A DNA stretch of 58,804 nucleotides. Origin: Limnohabitans sp. GTDB taxonomy: Bacteria; Pseudomonadota; Gammaproteobacteria; Burkholderiales; Burkholderiaceae_C. Location: positions 1 through 58,804 of the forward strand of contig JAHECM010000002.1 of NCBI GenBank assembly GCA_024641725.1, given 5' to 3'. The position numbers and the translations under genes were made by a program. Below, one piece after another: positions 8,932 through 16,520 of this stretch. The notes beneath the pieces were generated by a model, which worked only from the letters and a program-made list of their open reading frames with translations, was not told the DNA's origin and searched no databases. Numbering within the stretch: the first letter of the stretch is position 1; every line of letters begins with the position of its first letter.

Positions 8932-9918
8932 TCAGGTCTTGGTGCCCTTGGCTTTTTCAGCCCGGGCAATCATGAGTTTGGCCAGAGACAACACCACCAA
9001 GGTGATGATGAACAGCAAAAACCCGAGCGCAAACAGCGCGGAAAGGTGAAAGTCAGCTGCCTCGCCAAACTCGTTGGCCAGCGTCGATGCGATGGACGAG
9101 CCCGGCGCAAACAAAGAAGTCGACAAGCGTTGCGAGTTGCCGATCACGAACGTGACCGCCATGGTCTCGCCCAGTGCGCGGCCCAAACCCAGCATGATGC
9201 CGCCGACCACGCCTTTTTGGGTGTAGGGCCAGACGATGTGGCGAACCACCTCCCAGGTGGTGCAACCCAAGCCGTAGGCCGACTCACGCAAGATGGGCGG
9301 CACGATCTCGAACACGTCGCGCATCACAGCCGAAATGAAGGGCAAGATCATGAACGCCAGCACAATGCCTGCCGCCAAAATGCCAATCCCGTTCATGGCC
9401 CCACCAAACAAGCTGCCAATGATCGGCATCTGGCCCAGGGTGGACTGCAGCGCGGGCTGACCGTAATCGGCAAACAGCGGGGCAAAAATGAACAGGCCAA
9501 ACATGCCGTAAATGATGGACGGCACCGCCGCCAACAACTCAATGGCCGTGCCCAGCGGGCGGCGAAGCGCCACGGGGCAGTTTTCTGTGAGGAACAATGC
9601 AATGCCAAATGACAGTGGCACCGCCATCAGCAGCGCAATGGCGGCACTGACCAGGGTGCCAAAAATGGCAATGGCTGCGCCAAACTCTTCGTTGACCACG
9701 TCCCACTCGACGCGCCACACGAACTGGAAGCCGAATTTGGACAAGGCCGGCCATGCATTGATGACCAGCGAAAAAATGATGCCCAACAGTGCCAACAAGA
9801 CCATCATGGAAAAAATCCAAGTGATCTTGTGGAAGGCGAAGTCTTGCAAACGCTGGCGATTGGCTACTGCAAGAATGCTTTCACTGGTTTGAGGACGCGC
9901 CTCGATGACCAAGTTCAT
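8932..9918 (-). CDS. pstC: Phosphate ABC transporter permease PstC
   Basis: Inner-membrane permease of about 329 residues, partner of PstA. EAA loop RESAYGLGCTTWEVVRHIVWP and the PstC-typical AAVPSIIYGMFGLFIFAPLF are visible. The start at 9918 follows AAGGA; the frame extends further upstream but through the pstS-pstC hairpin. The 97-bp gap to pstS holds that hairpin. Confidence 0.93.
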   Translation of the reverse strand: MNLVIEARPQTSESILAVANRQRLQDFAFHKITWIFSMMVLLALLGIIFSLVINAWPALSKFGFQFVWRVEWDVVNEEFGAAIAIFGTLVSAAIALLMAVPLSFGIALFLTENCPVALRRPLGTAIELLAAVPSIIYGMFGLFIFAPLFADYGQPALQSTLGQMPIIGSLFGGAMNGIGILAAGIVLAFMILPFISAVMRDVFEIVPPILRESAYGLGCTTWEVVRHIVWPYTQKGVVGGIMLGLGRALGETMAVTFVIGNSQRLSTSLFAPGSSIASTLANEFGEAADFHLSALFALGFLLFIITLVVLSLAKLMIARAEKAKGTKT

Positions 9919-9965
9919 AGTGAGTCCTTGTATGCATTGCATCTGACCCTGCACATTCATCAGAA

Positions 9966-9992
9966 AGCCTCTTGCCAACGGGGCAAGAGGCT
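9966..9992 (-). terminator. Hairpin between pstS and pstC
   Basis: Perfect 11-bp inverted repeat (arms 9966-9976 and 9982-9992, GGCAAGAGGCT type) with a 5-nt loop. On the minus strand it is followed by only three T residues, so it is more likely a partial terminator or an RNA-stabilising stem that lets pstS mRNA exceed pstCAB mRNA. Confidence 0.65.
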
Positions 9993-10015
9993 GGCAGTGT
10001 CAGCTGGCAATTCGA

Positions 10016-11035
10016 TCAGTTTTTGATCTGGGACCAAACGCGCTGGCGAATTTGGCTGGTCAAGGCGTCAGGCAAGGCCACGTAGTCCATGTCTTCGGCC
10101 ATTTTTTTGCCGTTTTTGAAGGCCCACTCAAAGAACTTGATCACGTCCTTGGAGGCTTCTTTGTCGCTCGGCTCTTTGTACATCAAGATGAAAGAGGCGG
10201 TGCTGATGGGCCAGCTGCTGGCCCCCTTGGCGTTGACCATCGACACGCCCATGCCCGGCACGCTGAACCAATCGGCACCGGCCGCGGCCGAGGCAAAAGT
10301 CAGGTCATCTGGGCCCACGTACTTGCCATCTGCATTTTGCATCTGCAAAAAGGTCATGCCGTTTTTCTTGACATAGGCGTATTCCACGTAACCGATGGCG
10401 CCTTTGACGCGGGTCACGTTGGCGGCCACGCCTTCGTTGCCTTTGCCGCCCACCGAGGACTCGGCAGGCCACTTGACGGCGGCGTTCTTGCCCACCTTGT
10501 CGGCCCACTCTTTGCTCACAGCGCTCAGGTAGTCGGTGAAGTTGTAAGTGGTTCCTGAGCCGTCAGCGCGGTGCACCACGGTGATGGCTTGGTCGGGCAA
10601 GGCTTTGCCGGGGTTCAGAGCGACCAAATGGGCGTCGTTCCACTTGGTGATCTTGCCCATGTAGACATCGGCCAACACGGGGCCGGTGATGCGCAACTCG
10701 CCGGGCTTGAAGCCCGCCAAGTTCACCACAGGCACGGTGCCGCCAATGATGGCTGGAAACTGCACCATGCCGTCTTTGTCGAGGTCAGCGCCGGGCACGG
10801 GTGCGTCAGAGGCCCCAAAGGTCACGGTTTTGGCACGGATCTGGCGGATACCGCCCGAGGAGCCGATGGATTGGTAGTTCAGACCGACATTGGTCTCTTT
10901 TTTGTAGGCTTCGGCCCACTTGGCGTACATGGGGTACGGGAAAGTGGCGCCAGCGCCAGTGATGTCGGCAGCAGAACCGGCCAGTGCGGCAAACGCCAAG
11001 CCTGCGGCCACCAAGATCGATTTCATTTTCAACAT
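10016..11035 (-). CDS. pstS: Phosphate ABC transporter substrate-binding protein PstS
   Basis: Periplasmic phosphate-binding protein (339 residues). A signal peptide (MKSILVAAGLAFAALAGSA) is followed by the mature start DITGAGATFPYPMYAKWAEAYK. Phosphate-contacting motifs are visible: SIGSSGGIRQI, TFGASDAPV and HRADGSGTTYNFTDYLS. The start at 11035 follows GGAG; the longer frame is discarded because it would cover the -10 region. First gene of the pst-pho operon, directly behind a Pho box, with divergent siaB on the other side. Confidence 0.95.
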   Translation of the reverse strand: MLKMKSILVAAGLAFAALAGSAADITGAGATFPYPMYAKWAEAYKKETNVGLNYQSIGSSGGIRQIRAKTVTFGASDAPVPGADLDKDGMVQFPAIIGGTVPVVNLAGFKPGELRITGPVLADVYMGKITKWNDAHLVALNPGKALPDQAITVVHRADGSGTTYNFTDYLSAVSKEWADKVGKNAAVKWPAESSVGGKGNEGVAANVTRVKGAIGYVEYAYVKKNGMTFLQMQNADGKYVGPDDLTFASAAAGADWFSVPGMGVSMVNAKGASSWPISTASFILMYKEPSDKEASKDVIKFFEWAFKNGKKMAEDMDYVALPDALTSQIRQRVWSQIKN

Positions 11036-11101
11036 GTGAGCTCCAGTTAAGTAATATTGACTCAAAACCCTTGGACTGCAAGAACTGCCCAAGACATCGT
11101 C

Positions 11102-11135
11102 ACTTTATGACTTGATTGTGTCAAATTCATGTCAA
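11102..11135 (-). promoter_or_regulatory. Pho box and -10 of the pst operon
   Basis: On the minus strand, half-sites TTGACAT (11135-11129) and TTGACAC (11124-11118) lie 11 bp apart, with a third, AAGTCAT (11113-11107). Ten bp after the 18-bp box stands a -10-like TAAAGT (11107-11102). Spacing matches E. coli PhoB-dependent promoters, in which the box replaces the -35. Confidence 0.8.
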
Positions 11136-11160
11136 TCGTGGGCTTGGCGATTTTTATTGA

Positions 11161-11194
11161 AGTTCACGAAATTGTCATTGTTGATTTTTAAACT
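11161..11194 (+). promoter_or_regulatory. Candidate Pho box and -10 of the siaB operon
   Basis: On the plus strand AGTTCAC (11161-11167) and TTGTCAT (11172-11178) are 11 bp apart, and TAAACT (11189-11194) follows after exactly 10 bp. The second half-site is strong, the first weak. It stands back to back with the pstS box. Confidence 0.5.
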
Positions 11195-11225
11195 TTGAAA
11201 ATCGTCAACACAAATGCAGGCAAAC

Positions 11226-11855
11226 ATGACAAGCAGAAAACTGGACGGCACATCCTTTTTGGATCTGCGGCGGCAACTGGAATCGCGAGGAATCGTTTTT
11301 TCCTACTGCGGCTACCTCAACGAGAACATCTTGACCGGGATCGGCAATGCGCTCCAAAGCAAGATGGCGATAGATCACACCGATCAAAAAATATCTCGAG
11401 GTATTTTTTCCACCTTCGTGGAGCAAGTCCAAAACGTGATCCGCTACTCGGCAGAAACGATCGGGCCGGAAGAGCGCATAGCACTTGAGCGGCAAGCAGA
11501 ACAAAACGCAGGGGTCGAAAACTCATCCTCCCTGGACGATGGAGAACTGCGGTACGGATTGATTGCCATAGGCGAATCTCCAGACGGCACCCGATTTGTC
11601 ACTTGCTCCAATCTGATCGAAAACAAAAATGTGGAGCGCGTGAAGGAATCCTTGGAGTCGATTCGGGGCTTAAACCGCAAAGAGTTGACAACGATGATGC
11701 GTGAGCACCTCAAAAAAGGCCCGCCAGAGGGCTCAAAGGGTGCCGGGGTGGGCTTTATCTCAATTGCCCGGGAGGCCAATGGCAACTGGGAATACGACAT
11801 GGTCCCCATGCCAGACGGAAATTTCACATTTTTTTGCCTCGAAGCCTATTTCTGA
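11226..11855 (+). CDS. siaB: SiaB family protein kinase (DUF6272)
   Basis: 209-residue soluble protein resembling SiaB, the kinase that phosphorylates SiaC in the Pseudomonas SiaABCD pathway. Conserved features are LRRQLESRGIVFSYCGYLNEN near the N-terminus, YSAETI and the glycine-rich nucleotide-loop-like GSKGAGVGFISIARE near residue 175. The ATG at 11226 has a GCAGG upstream; an in-frame ATG at 11214 lacks one. First of four tightly packed genes (siaB, siaC, cyclase, phosphatase). A Pho-box-like site precedes it. Family assignment is from recall of the sequence pattern, not a search. Confidence 0.8.
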   Translation: MTSRKLDGTSFLDLRRQLESRGIVFSYCGYLNENILTGIGNALQSKMAIDHTDQKISRGIFSTFVEQVQNVIRYSAETIGPEERIALERQAEQNAGVENSSSLDDGELRYGLIAIGESPDGTRFVTCSNLIENKNVERVKESLESIRGLNRKELTTMMREHLKKGPPEGSKGAGVGFISIAREANGNWEYDMVPMPDGNFTFFCLEAYF

Positions 11856-11863
11856 GAAAAACC

Positions 11864-12244
11864 ATGGAAAAAATTGACATTCAAGCCACCGCTCGCACGC
11901 CATCTATCCAGTTCGACCCTCTGTCGGGGCAGTTCATTCTGGAAGGTGAATCCTATCCTGAGGATACAAAAAAGTTTTACGACACACCATTGAGTGGGGT
12001 CTATGAATTTCTAGAAGCCACGCCTAGCGTGGCATGCGTCTTCTCATTTCGACTGAAATACTTCAACAGTTCGTCAGCCAAAGTGCTGATGGACCTGTTC
12101 TTGGCCATCGAAGAATCCGCTGCTCGCGGAGCATCCATGAAAGTGCAATGGCACTTTGCAGAAGATGACGACAACATGCAAGAACTTGGAGAGGAATTTT
12201 CCGAGGAACTCAATGCCGCCAATTTTGAGTTGGTCACGTTTTGA
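11864..12244 (+). CDS. siaC: SiaC family regulatory phosphoprotein (DUF1987)
   Basis: 126-residue switch protein. SiaC is phosphorylated by SiaB and dephosphorylated by the PP2C phosphatase SiaA; in Pseudomonas the unphosphorylated form activates the diguanylate cyclase SiaD. The serine cluster YFNSSSAKVLMDLF (Ser69-Ser71) is where the known phospho-threonine of Pseudomonas SiaC falls. Eight bp after siaB and 18 bp before the cyclase gene. The start at 11864 matches the family length; the upstream extension overlaps siaB. Confidence 0.82.
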   Translation: MEKIDIQATARTPSIQFDPLSGQFILEGESYPEDTKKFYDTPLSGVYEFLEATPSVACVFSFRLKYFNSSSAKVLMDLFLAIEESAARGASMKVQWHFAEDDDNMQELGEEFSEELNAANFELVTF

Positions 12245-12262
12245 TGAACTGATGGGCACCGC

Positions 12263-13303
12263 GTGACCGATTCCTTTTTGGCCAAAGAGCAAGAGATCCT
12301 CAAAGAATGCGAACGCTTGCTCGCACAAGCGCCGGAGTCCATCGCCACCAGCGACTTCGTCAAGCTGACCAACGACTACGGCCGACTGTTGAAAAATTTG
12401 GCGCGCTTGATTCGGATCAGTGACAAAAACGAATTGCGGCTTCAAAGCGTGTCAGATGAGTTGGCCATAGAGAAAAAGAAGTTAGAGGCCCTTGCGGCCC
12501 AATTGTCAAAATATTTACCACGCCAAATTTACGACTCCATCTTCAGTGGGGACCAATCACTGGAGATCAAAACCAAACGCCGATTGCTGACTGTTTTTTT
12601 CTCGGACATACAGGGATTCACGCAAATATCGTCGGTCGTTCAACCAGAAATATTGACCAAGTACATCAACGCCTATTTTTCTGAGATGTCAGACATTGCT
12701 GCGAAGCACGGTGGCACCATCGACAAATTCATTGGCGATGCCATGATGGTCTTCTTTGGTGATCCAGAAAGCCGCGGGCCCCAAGAAGATGCATTGGCCT
12801 GCGTCCGAATGGCTTTCGAAATGCAGCGCCGTTTGTCAGAGCTGCACATCCAGTGGGCAAAAGAAGGGCTGCAACACCCCTTCATCACACGCATCGGCAT
12901 CAACACGGGCTATTGCAATGTAGGCAACTTCGGTAGTCACAGCCGAATGGCTTACACCATCTTGGGCGGCGAAGTGAATTTGGCCGCTCGCATTGAAAGC
13001 CAATGCGAGCCTGGCGGCGTCCTGATGTCCCACGAAACCTATGCTCAAGTGAAAAACTATGTGGAGGTCCGCGAGCGCGACCCCATCGAGCTCAAAGGCA
13101 TCACTTTGCCAGTGAAGACGTATGCGCTTGTCAAAGTCAGCGACACCGACCAATCACAAAAAATGGACCTTCAGATTCGACTGCCAGGTTCGAATAAATT
13201 TGTCATCAAACCTGCAAACCTCACCATGCCAGAACGTCTAAGCCTCATCTCCACTTTGAGAGACGTGGCCAACACCCTAGAAGGAGTTTCAGCAAATGAT
13301 TGA
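12263..13303 (+). CDS. Class III nucleotidyl cyclase, predicted adenylate cyclase
   Basis: 346-residue soluble cyclase with a helical, coiled-coil-like N-terminus (1-85) and a class III catalytic domain at about 105-290. Metal-binding Asp115 (FFSDIQGFT) and Asp159 (KFIGDAMMVFFG), base-selecting Lys155 and Thr232 (the Lys/Thr pair of class IIIb adenylyl cyclases; guanylyl cyclases have Glu and Cys/Ser), and transition-state Asn239/Arg243 (VNLAARI) are all present, so it should make cAMP. GTG start. It occupies the place of the GGDEF enzyme SiaD and overlaps the next gene by 8 bp. Product identity is inferred. Confidence 0.85.
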   Translation: MTDSFLAKEQEILKECERLLAQAPESIATSDFVKLTNDYGRLLKNLARLIRISDKNELRLQSVSDELAIEKKKLEALAAQLSKYLPRQIYDSIFSGDQSLEIKTKRRLLTVFFSDIQGFTQISSVVQPEILTKYINAYFSEMSDIAAKHGGTIDKFIGDAMMVFFGDPESRGPQEDALACVRMAFEMQRRLSELHIQWAKEGLQHPFITRIGINTGYCNVGNFGSHSRMAYTILGGEVNLAARIESQCEPGGVLMSHETYAQVKNYVEVRERDPIELKGITLPVKTYALVKVSDTDQSQKMDLQIRLPGSNKFVIKPANLTMPERLSLISTLRDVANTLEGVSAND

Positions 13304-14504
13304 GAAAAAAGTCAAATCCATCCTGCGTCAGCAATGGCAGGTGTCAGAGAACGAAAAGTGCGGTGCGGTGATTTCCGCCATGCGCAAGGATGAAGCGGCC
13401 ATGGTGGTGCCAGTGTTCAACACGAACCAGGAACCGATCGGTCTGATAGACCGTCAATCAGCCTTGTCCATGGCATCGAACCCCCTGCACTTCTCGGTGT
13501 ACCAAAATCGAACCGCCAAAATGTTGGTTCAGGAATCCTTTCCGACCTTTGACATTGAGACCAGCATCGACGAAGCGTCGCAGGAAATGATCCGTCTTGG
13601 TCATTCGCTGAGCCAAGGCGGCTTCATGGTGACTGAAAATGGTCAGTATGCTGGCATTGGCGTCAACACAGACATGCTGGGGTACCTGGTCGAAGCCAAC
13701 CATGCGCGCGCTGAAGCATTGCATGAGTTGAACAATGAGATGATCGACAGCGTCAACTACGCAGGGCGAATTCAAGGCAGCTTATTGCCCGACAAAATTC
13801 AATTGCGCAAAGACTTGCAATCTGTCGGCGTGCTGTGGGAACCCCGTGACATTGTGGGAGGCGATGTTTACTGGCGCACGCCCGAGGAACACCAAGGCAC
13901 ATTCACCCTCGCCTTGATCGACTGCACAGGCCACGGCGTACCTGGCTCCTTGATGTCGATGCTTGTTGTGACGGCACTGAACAGCATATTTGCAGAGGAC
14001 CCAGCCATTGCCCCAGGGCAAGCCTTGGCCAAACTTGGCAACACGGTTCGATCTGCGTTAAAGCAAGACAAAGACGATTGCCAATCCAATGACGGCTTTG
14101 ATGCAGGCATTTGCAAAATTGACCCCCTTGCAGGCAAAGTGACCTTTGCAGGTGCCCGGACCAACTGCTTCATTGTTCCCAAGTCTGAAGACCCCGTGAT
14201 TCGACTTCAAGGTGAAAAACTGGCATTGGGTTATCCAGGCCGTGAGCCTTACAAGGCCCTGGAAGAATTTGAAGTCACATTTGAGCAATGCAAGACTTTT
14301 TTCATGGCGTCTGACGGCGTGTTGGATCAACCCGGCGGAGAAAACAGCCTGGCTTTTGGGCCCAAACGACTCACACAGGCCATCGAATCGAACCGCAGTC
14401 TCGACGCCGAGAACATGATGAAAGCCATGAAAAAGGTTGTCGATCAATGGCGGGGTCAGGAACACCGCCGTGACGATGTTTCTGCATTGGCGTTCTCCAT
14501 TTGA
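13296..14504 (+). CDS. CBS-domain SpoIIE/PP2C protein phosphatase (SiaA-like)
   Basis: 402 residues: a CBS-pair-like region at about 20-130 (AMVVPVFNTNQEPIGLIDRQ; GGFMVTENGQYAGIG), a short helical linker (about 132-165), then a PP2C/SpoIIE domain with metal-binding Asp190 (IVGGDVYW), Asp209 (LIDCTGHGVPGSLMSML), MASDGVLD and the C-terminal RRDDVSAL. It most likely dephosphorylates the SiaC homologue, as SiaA does, but here a cytoplasmic CBS input replaces the membrane-HAMP sensor. CBS domains often bind adenine nucleotides, so the energy state may be the signal (inference). Confidence 0.83.
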   Translation: MIEKKVKSILRQQWQVSENEKCGAVISAMRKDEAAMVVPVFNTNQEPIGLIDRQSALSMASNPLHFSVYQNRTAKMLVQESFPTFDIETSIDEASQEMIRLGHSLSQGGFMVTENGQYAGIGVNTDMLGYLVEANHARAEALHELNNEMIDSVNYAGRIQGSLLPDKIQLRKDLQSVGVLWEPRDIVGGDVYWRTPEEHQGTFTLALIDCTGHGVPGSLMSMLVVTALNSIFAEDPAIAPGQALAKLGNTVRSALKQDKDDCQSNDGFDAGICKIDPLAGKVTFAGARTNCFIVPKSEDPVIRLQGEKLALGYPGREPYKALEEFEVTFEQCKTFFMASDGVLDQPGGENSLAFGPKRLTQAIESNRSLDAENMMKAMKKVVDQWRGQEHRRDDVSALAFSI

Positions 14505-14550
14505 GATGAAAGAGCGGCTTTGATTTTTCTCGAAGCCAAAGCACTCTGAC

Positions 14551-14620
14551 GCTTATGCATAATCGCTTCATGCACATGCATAAGCTGTCAGCCATCACGA
14601 TGGGCTCACCCTTCTGACAG
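14551..14620 (+). promoter_or_regulatory. Two nested inverted repeats in the corA-like leader
   Basis: Arms GCTTATGCAT (14551-14560) and ATGCATAAGC (14576-14585) form a perfect 10-bp inverted repeat; it abuts a second one, CTGTCAG (14585-14591) / CTGACAG (14614-14620). A CATAAT hexamer overlaps the first arm (14558-14563). No T-run follows, so an operator or structured leader is more likely than a terminator. Confidence 0.4.
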
Positions 14621-14640
14621 ACAACACGAGTCTTTAATGG

Positions 14641-15960
14641 ATGGCCATGTCGATAGAGCGATTCTTTGAAATTTTGGCCAAACAAAAAAGAGTGGACCAG
14701 CTGGTTCGCAACCAAAAAATGTCGCGCCATGACGTGATTGAGTCGCTGGTACAAAAGCAACACGACGCCGAATTGCTGTCAGCACTCAGCGGATTGACTG
14801 CCGCCGATCTGGGTGAGACTCTGGAAAAATTACCGCTGGAATATGCACAAATACTTTGGAGCAAATTGCCCCAAAATTTGGAGAATGATGTGCTTTGGGA
14901 ACTTTCCGAAACGCGCAGCCATGAGCTGGCGAGTGGGCGGGAACCCGATTTTTCAGAAAGTAAATTGGGGGTCTATGCATTGGTCGACGGCAAGATGCTG
15001 ACCGTCCCAATCACCCACAAAAAAGACTTAGAGGGTGTCAAACCTATCTGGGTCGATTTGATCAATGCATCCAAAGCACAGAGAGCTTTCATCGGTGCGC
15101 ACTTCAACATCGAACTGCCAGATCCATTGTTGGAAACAGACTTAGAGGTCAGCGCTCGATTTCACGTTGAAGAGGGCGACCAGATCCATTTGCACTCTAA
15201 TTTTTTGCGCGACCGCTCCGGCGATTCGCGCAGCGTGCCAGTGGCATTCATCCTGCACGAAGGTATTTTATTTTCTTTGCGCAGTGAAGATCTGCCAGTT
15301 TTTCGACTGCAAAAGCGCCTTGCAAAGACAAAGCCAGATTATGTCAAAGACAGCATTGACGTCTTGCTGGATCTCTATGGCGCAGATGTTGAAAGTTCCG
15401 CCGATTTTTTAGAGAACATCTACGCCACACTGGGGCGCATTGGCCACATGGTCTTGCATGAGTCGGTCACTGACCAACAAGCAGCCAGCACTTTGGCCCA
15501 AATTGCCGAAGAAGAAGACCACAACGGGCGAATTCGCAGCAACATTTTGGACACGCAACGTGCATTGAATTTTTTGATCCGTGGTCGACTGCTGTCCGCG
15601 AGACAAATGGAGGACGCAAAACAAATCTTGCGCAACATTGAATCGCTCAATAGCCACACATCTTTCTTGTTTGACAAGATAAATTTTTTGATGGATGCAA
15701 CCATCGGTTTCATCAACATCAACCAGAACAAGCAAGTGAATAAATTGACAATTTTCAGCGTGGTGTTCATGCCCATCAACATCTTGGCGGGCATTGGCGG
15801 CATGTCTGAATTTTCAATGATGACCCAAGGCATCGACTGGCCTGTGGCCTACGGTGGGTTTGCACTGGGGTCGGCCTGCCTCGGACTGCTGACATACCTG
15901 GCACTCCAACGCTTTGGCGCAAAGCCTGGCAAGGGCCACAAGTCAAATCAAAGGGCTTGA
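14641..15960 (+). CDS. CorA-family divalent cation transporter with MgtE-N-like domain
   Basis: 439 residues. The N-terminal 100 residues resemble the superhelical MgtE N domain (LSGLTAADLGETLEKLPLEYAQILWSKLP); a CorA cytoplasmic funnel follows (about 110-365) with the long helix before two membrane spans (about 368-386 and 402-422). The signature Gly-Met-Asn at the pore mouth is Gly387-Met388-Ser389 here (AGIGGMSEF), which could change selectivity or mark a non-magnesium substrate. In-frame ATG codons at 14641 and 14647 are both possible. The gene follows the Sia-like operon after 136 bp and abuts the convergent HD gene. Confidence 0.8.
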   Translation: MAMSIERFFEILAKQKRVDQLVRNQKMSRHDVIESLVQKQHDAELLSALSGLTAADLGETLEKLPLEYAQILWSKLPQNLENDVLWELSETRSHELASGREPDFSESKLGVYALVDGKMLTVPITHKKDLEGVKPIWVDLINASKAQRAFIGAHFNIELPDPLLETDLEVSARFHVEEGDQIHLHSNFLRDRSGDSRSVPVAFILHEGILFSLRSEDLPVFRLQKRLAKTKPDYVKDSIDVLLDLYGADVESSADFLENIYATLGRIGHMVLHESVTDQQAASTLAQIAEEEDHNGRIRSNILDTQRALNFLIRGRLLSARQMEDAKQILRNIESLNSHTSFLFDKINFLMDATIGFININQNKQVNKLTIFSVVFMPINILAGIGGMSEFSMMTQGIDWPVAYGGFALGSACLGLLTYLALQRFGAKPGKGHKSNQRA

Positions 15961-16512
15961 TCAAAGCATGACTTGAGCAATGTGGTCTGCATAGTGGTTG
16001 AGCTCAGGCACCCGTTTACCCTGTATTTTTGCCAAATCGTCGTACCGCCTCAATCTGACTGAATCTTCAGCAAACGGCAGCGCGATGAAGGCTTGCGCCT
16101 GGGTCTCTGTGAATGCACCGCCTTGCTGCGCCAGGCTATGTTTCGAAGCGTCTGACAATTCGTCCCAATAGCTCGGATAGACCGCGCACAAATACCGCTT
16201 GGCATCCACGTGGAGGCGAATTGGCTCAAGCACTGCATCTGGAAATAAATTGCGTAAAAAAGGCAATGCAATGTATTGGTGCAGGTCGTCTTTATCGGAC
16301 GCAACAGTTGATTCCCCATCCCGGCTGTTCGCTAACAAATGTCCAACATCGTGCAACAAAGCCGCCACAATATTTTCAGCAGGTTCACCCGCTTGTTCTG
16401 CCAAATGCGCGCATTGCAAGGCGTGCTCCAACTGACTAACCTCCTCGTTGCCGTACTGTGCGTGACCTTTGTACTGCAATAGGCTGACGAGATCTTCAAT
16501 ATAAAGGCTCAT
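15961..16512 (-). CDS. PhnZ-like HD-domain phosphonate oxygenase
   Basis: 183-residue HD protein of the group found in phosphonate operons. PhnZ is a di-iron oxygenase that cleaves the C-P bond of 1-hydroxy-2-aminoethylphosphonate to glycine and phosphate. Visible are the Tyr20-xx-Glu23 pair that opens the PhnZ site, His30, the HD pair His54/Asp55 (LLHDVGH) and LHVDAKRYLCAVYPSYWDELS. The start at 16512 lies 8 bp after phnE. No PhnY hydroxylase gene is in the window, so the substrate source or exact reaction is uncertain. Confidence 0.8.
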   Translation of the reverse strand: MSLYIEDLVSLLQYKGHAQYGNEEVSQLEHALQCAHLAEQAGEPAENIVAALLHDVGHLLANSRDGESTVASDKDDLHQYIALPFLRNLFPDAVLEPIRLHVDAKRYLCAVYPSYWDELSDASKHSLAQQGGAFTETQAQAFIALPFAEDSVRLRRYDDLAKIQGKRVPELNHYADHIAQVML

Positions 16513-16520
16513 GGTTGCTC

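Noticed and set aside
7239..8975. 578-codon plus-strand open frame opposite pstB-pstA
   Set aside because: It covers two clear minus-strand genes; composition (His, Gln, Arg and Gly rich) is typical of antisense frames in high-GC genomes.
14505..14640. Intrinsic terminator after the phosphatase gene
   Set aside because: The inverted repeats there are not followed by a T-run and lie nearer to the next gene's start.
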